DNA of 17,581 bases from Casp-actino8 sp001510335. Lineage in GTDB: Bacteria; Actinomycetota; Acidimicrobiia; Acidimicrobiales; Ilumatobacteraceae. The stretch covers positions 1 to 17,581 of the forward strand of contig JAQCEM010000041.1 of the NCBI GenBank assembly GCA_027729635.1. The letters run 5' to 3'. Below the pieces are notes generated by a model. It saw only the letters and a list, made by a program, of their open reading frames with translations. It ran no database searches and had not been told where the DNA came from. Made by a program: the position numbers and the translations under genes. Positions within the stretch are counted from its first letter, which is position 1. Every line of letters begins with the position of its first letter. Below, piece after piece: positions 14,971 through 17,581 of the stretch.

Positions 14971-16170
14971 GTGGCTCACAGACCTCTCATTCGCTCGTTT
15001 AAAGGTTCGCCTCTCCCGGTAATTCAAATTGGAATTCTCGGACTACTAACGATTTCTTCTTACGGTTCTTGGTTCTATGGATTTGGCGTTTTGCTTGATG
15101 ATATGAAGACTGATTTTGACTCAGGCGTTGGAGTGCTGACGCTCGGATACACAATCGCCCAAATTCTGACGGGCGTTCTTGGAATGGTCGCGGGTCGAAT
15201 GCTTGATCAATTTGGATCACGTGTCCCATTTGCAATCGGCGCATTGCTAGGCCCCACCATTGTATTCTATGCCTCAATACAGAGTAGCCCTTCGGTTTTT
15301 TCTATTTTGTTTGGCATTGGTAGTGGCGTTATTGGGGCCACAAGTTTTTATCATCTCACTCAAACGGTGGCCGCTCGCCTTGCCGTTGGCAATGAAAGCC
15401 GTGCGATTGCACTTCTCACTATTTGGGGTGCCTTTGCATCTCCGATTCTGATCCCGGTTACTGAGGTAATGAGGCAGAGTTTTGGATGGCGAAATACTGT
15501 TCGATCTTCGGCTGTAGTGGTGGCGTTGGTCTTGGTCGCTGCCGCGCTTTTCGTTGATCGTGATCTGGCTACGAGATCTCGCTCACCAGCGGCGTCCTCT
15601 CGGTTAGCGGTTGCTGAAGCATGGAATTTGCCACAGGTTCGGCGCTACGCAGTTTCTTCTTTTGTCAGTTCTTTTGGCACGTCAATCATTATGGTGTTAC
15701 AAATTCCCGTCATGGTTGCTGGAGGAATCGAGAGATCAACAGCGGCATCGCTCGCTGGGGCTCGGGGATTTGCACAATTGTTGGGGAGGCTTCCACTGGG
15801 ACTCGTGTTGTCACGATGGCCAACGCGAAACATTCTGATCGGTGCAAAAATACTGGTTGCGGTTGGAGCCTTATTGCTGTCGTTAAGTTCAAATCTTTTT
15901 GTGGCAATACTTTTTGTAGTGGTGGGAGGGATTGGAATTGGCGCAGTTTCTCCGCTTGATGGGATTTACGCCCGTGAGGTTTTGCCAGCGCAGGATTTGG
16001 GGACTTTGATGGGATCCATGCATTTTTTCGGAGGATTTACGTCAGGATTCGGACCATTAATTGCAGCAGTCATTATTGATGTAACTGGGAGGGACTCGAG
16101 TGCCCTTGTATTTGCTGCGTTGATGTTGCTAATCGGAGCAGTTTGGTTACTCCCGTCAAAGTCAGATTGA
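14971..16170 (+). CDS. Major facilitator superfamily permease
   Basis: A 399-residue protein with about 12 hydrophobic membrane segments. The loop 2-3 signature is present as GRMLDQFGSR, the usual GxxxDxxGxR form of MFS motif A, followed by a Gly-rich helix (LFGIGSGVIGATS). The two halves are linked by a short polar stretch near RDLATRSRSPAASSR. Substrate cannot be read. Divergence from phnF and the half-operator in its promoter suggest a role in uptake of an organophosphorus compound or export of a breakdown product, as inference only. GTG at 14971, preceded by AGAAG, was chosen; TTG at 14956 would add five residues. A MOSC protein gene follows 17 nt later in the same direction. Confidence 0.85.
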   Translation: MAHRPLIRSFKGSPLPVIQIGILGLLTISSYGSWFYGFGVLLDDMKTDFDSGVGVLTLGYTIAQILTGVLGMVAGRMLDQFGSRVPFAIGALLGPTIVFYASIQSSPSVFSILFGIGSGVIGATSFYHLTQTVAARLAVGNESRAIALLTIWGAFASPILIPVTEVMRQSFGWRNTVRSSAVVVALVLVAAALFVDRDLATRSRSPAASSRLAVAEAWNLPQVRRYAVSSFVSSFGTSIIMVLQIPVMVAGGIERSTAASLAGARGFAQLLGRLPLGLVLSRWPTRNILIGAKILVAVGALLLSLSSNLFVAILFVVVGGIGIGAVSPLDGIYAREVLPAQDLGTLMGSMHFFGGFTSGFGPLIAAVIIDVTGRDSSALVFAALMLLIGAVWLLPSKSD

Positions 16171-16187
16171 GTGTCGAAGGTAGCGTT

Positions 16188-16745
16188 ATGAGTCTGCACG
16201 ACTCTCACCATGGGCGCGTAGTAGTGGTTCATCGAGCCTCAGAGCACACGTTTTCGAAAAAAACTGAAGATGAAATTGAATTAGTGGCGGGTATTGGAGT
16301 GCGAGATGACGCTCATGCCGGCTACACGGTTCAACATCGGTCCCGAGTGAAGCAGGACCCTCATCAGCCAAACTTGAGACAGGTTCACCTCATCGCAATT
16401 GAAGCTTTAGAAGAGTTGCGATTAAACGGGTTTGTCATTGAAGGCGGAGATTTAGGAGAGAACATCACCACCGAGGGGATAAACCTGTTTGCATTAACAA
16501 CTGGATCGTTGCTGATGTTCGAAGGCGCAGCTGAAATTGAAGTGACGGGTCTGCGCAATCCGTGCCGTCAAATTGAAGATTTCAAGACGGGTCTGCTTGC
16601 GATGGTTCGAAAACGCGACGACGATGAAATAGTTCGTCGGGTAGGGGTTATGGGGGTAGTTCGTCGCAGTGGAATTGTTCGAGCGAATAGCCGAATCACG
16701 GGAATTTTCAGTCCGCCTGGTGCCGGACCCCTTGAAGTGGTGTAG
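16188..16745 (+). CDS. MOSC-domain protein
   Basis: A 185-residue cytoplasmic protein. The MOSC domain is shown by GIGVRDDAHAG (35-45), RQVHLIAIEALEEL (64-77), GGDLGENITTEGINL (86-100) with FALTTGSLLMFEGAAEIEVTG, and RNPCRQIE (123-130) with the conserved C126. MOSC domains occur in molybdenum cofactor sulfurases and in YiiM-type proteins of molybdenum-dependent hydroxylamine-compound resistance; the cysteine is thought to carry sulfur or bind the cofactor. This small stand-alone form has no defined function. ATG at 16188 has GAAGG 7 nt upstream; an in-frame TTG at 16143 would overlap the permease gene. It is probably co-transcribed with the MFS gene. A link to phosphonate use is unproven. Confidence 0.85.
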   Translation: MSLHDSHHGRVVVVHRASEHTFSKKTEDEIELVAGIGVRDDAHAGYTVQHRSRVKQDPHQPNLRQVHLIAIEALEELRLNGFVIEGGDLGENITTEGINLFALTTGSLLMFEGAAEIEVTGLRNPCRQIEDFKTGLLAMVRKRDDDEIVRRVGVMGVVRRSGIVRANSRITGIFSPPGAGPLEVV

Positions 16746-16788
16746 CCAGTCGTATCGATGTCAAACTGATCTCGATAGACCAAAAACT

Positions 16789-16827
16789 CTCACCTTGTTC
16801 TCACCTTGATTGGGTTTACTTCTCACC
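16789..16827 (+). promoter_or_regulatory. Three phased CTCACC repeats upstream of the membrane-anchored protein
   Basis: CTCACC begins at 16789, 16800 and 16822, that is at intervals of 11 and 22 nt, so all copies lie on one face of the helix. A possible -10 element TATTCA (16844-16849) is 16 nt downstream of the last copy, the right distance if a bound activator replaces the -35 element. The same hexamer, phased by 11, precedes the response regulator at 1353. Binding by that regulator is inferred. Confidence 0.55.
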
Positions 16828-16850
16828 TAAGAGTTGCAATCTGTATTCAT

Positions 16851-16878
16851 ACCGATCGGAAGCCCCCCGACGATCGGT
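16851..16878. repeat. Perfect 8-bp inverted repeat in the leader
   Basis: ACCGATCG (16851-16858) and CGATCGGT (16871-16878) are exact complements around a 12-nt loop containing a run of six C. It sits just downstream of the possible -10 element and 54 nt before the ATG at 16933. No T-run follows on either strand, so a terminator is unlikely; an operator or a 5' mRNA stem is more plausible. Confidence 0.45.
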
Positions 16879-16932
16879 TGAAAACAAAAAGCAAACACTC
16901 AACCAAACTCAACTCAAAGGAACAGAACAATC

Positions 16933-17581
16933 ATGGAAACAAACAACACGCAATCAAATAGTTCAAGGCCCAAGACCAAAAAGTACGCAGCCATCGGAAT
17001 CACCGCTGGCTTATTGCTCGGAGCCGGCGGCGGACTCTTAATGAATCTGCCCGGTGGAGCCAGCGCTAAGTCGACAACCCCGCAAGCCATCTCGGCTGAC
17101 GCCAACAGCACCACAACGAAGTCAGCAGATCGTGGAGCCAAGGTTCGTGAAACCTTACAGACTCTTGTTGCTGCCGGAACCATCGATGCATCAGATGTCG
17201 AGGCGATCGTGACAGCGTTGTCAACCAATTCCACGACCCCTCCGGCTGCCGACACCACTGGTGCTCGCCCCGACAAGGCCACAATATTGAAGGCTCGTCT
17301 TCAGACATTGGTTGATGACGGCACCTTGACCTCAAGCCAACTTGATGCCGTTGTTGCCGCACTTGAAGCTGCTCGCCCCATGGGTGGCGGTCATAAAGGT
17401 CGTGGTCATGGTGGACCCGGTACGGGTGGCCATCGTGGCGAAAAGCGTCAAGAGATGCTGACTGCTGCCGCTGACGCCATTGGCATCAGTGCAGACGAGC
17501 TCAAGACCGCAGTGCAGGGCGGACAGACCATCGCCCAGATCGCTGAAGCCAACGGCAAGTCAGTGCAGTCAGTGATCGACG
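16933..17581 (+). CDS. Membrane-anchored or secreted repeat protein, partial
   Basis: The first 216 residues of a protein that runs off the right edge. A basic N-terminus is followed by one hydrophobic segment at about 18-39, a signal peptide or anchor with no lipobox cysteine. Then comes a duplicated helical unit: VRETLQTLVAAGTIDASDVEAIVTAL (71-96) and LKARLQTLVDDGTLTSSQLDAVVAAL (119-144). A Gly/His-rich linker (about 150-170, with four His) could bind metal. The last part, AADAIGISADELKTAVQGGQTIAQIAEANGKSVQSVID, is a motif known from many exported bacterial proteins of unknown function. AAAGGAA at 16916-16922 is the ribosome binding site. The phased CTCACC repeats suggest envelope-stress control. 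No enzyme activity is visible; function unknown. Confidence 0.75.
   Translation, partial: METNNTQSNSSRPKTKKYAAIGITAGLLLGAGGGLLMNLPGGASAKSTTPQAISADANSTTTKSADRGAKVRETLQTLVAAGTIDASDVEAIVTALSTNSTTPPAADTTGARPDKATILKARLQTLVDDGTLTSSQLDAVVAALEAARPMGGGHKGRGHGGPGTGGHRGEKRQEMLTAAADAIGISADELKTAVQGGQTIAQIAEANGKSVQSVID

Noticed and set aside
16199..16208. Further CTCACC copy near 16203
   Set aside because: A single, unphased copy inside the MOSC coding sequence; not counted with the promoter arrays.
16753..16777. TATCGA / TCGATA inverted repeat after the MOSC gene as a terminator
   Set aside because: Weak 6-bp A+T-rich arms, a 13-nt loop and no T-run; could be chance.

Overview
The window is a chromosomal segment of about 50% G+C from a bacterium that is probably an actinomycete. 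The reasons are an MprA/MprB-like two-component pair, GTTCACC-type 11-nt-phased direct repeats like actinobacterial PHO boxes, a fused double PhnE permease, and a HutC-type PhnF regulator heading a C-P lyase operon. Class or genus cannot be fixed from the sequence; an aquatic Acidimicrobiia-like lineage is only a guess.

Left flank (1-3439): the tail of a possible unidentified gene is followed by a CLC-type anion transporter on the minus strand, which resembles the fluoride (CLC-F) branch. A divergent response regulator and sensor kinase pair follows, joined by an ATGA overlap. The short divergent promoter carries two phased CTCACC-like repeats. Three phased copies of the same hexamer reappear near the right end, in front of a membrane-anchored small-repeat protein. 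This suggests one regulon.

Centre (3440-14970): two convergent phosphonate operons. phnD-phnC-phnE (plus strand) encode a binding-protein-dependent phosphonate importer whose PhnE is a tandem fusion of two permeases. From the other side (minus strand) runs phnF-G-H-I-J-K-L-M plus an inositol-monophosphatase-family gene. It encodes a repressor, the complete C-P lyase core (PhnGHIJ with PhnK and PhnL), the PhnM diphosphatase and a phosphatase. Five successive junctions from phnI to the phosphatase gene are 4-nt ATGA overlaps. No phnN, phnP or phnO is present, so the phosphatase is a candidate for the missing late steps. A 21-nt element with a dyad core, differing at only two central bases, lies upstream of phnD and across the start of phnF. 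It is the best candidate for the PhnF operator. phnD also has GTTCACC boxes 33 nt (three times 11) apart, pointing to phosphate-starvation control.

Right flank (14971-17581): divergent from phnF are an MFS permease and a MOSC-domain protein in one likely transcription unit. A 187-nt leader with the CTCACC repeats and a perfect 8-bp inverted repeat follows, then a signal-anchored protein with an internal duplication and a Gly/His-rich linker, cut off by the window edge.

No tRNA, rRNA, CRISPR array or insertion sequence was seen. No stretch longer than 300 bases lacks a gene.
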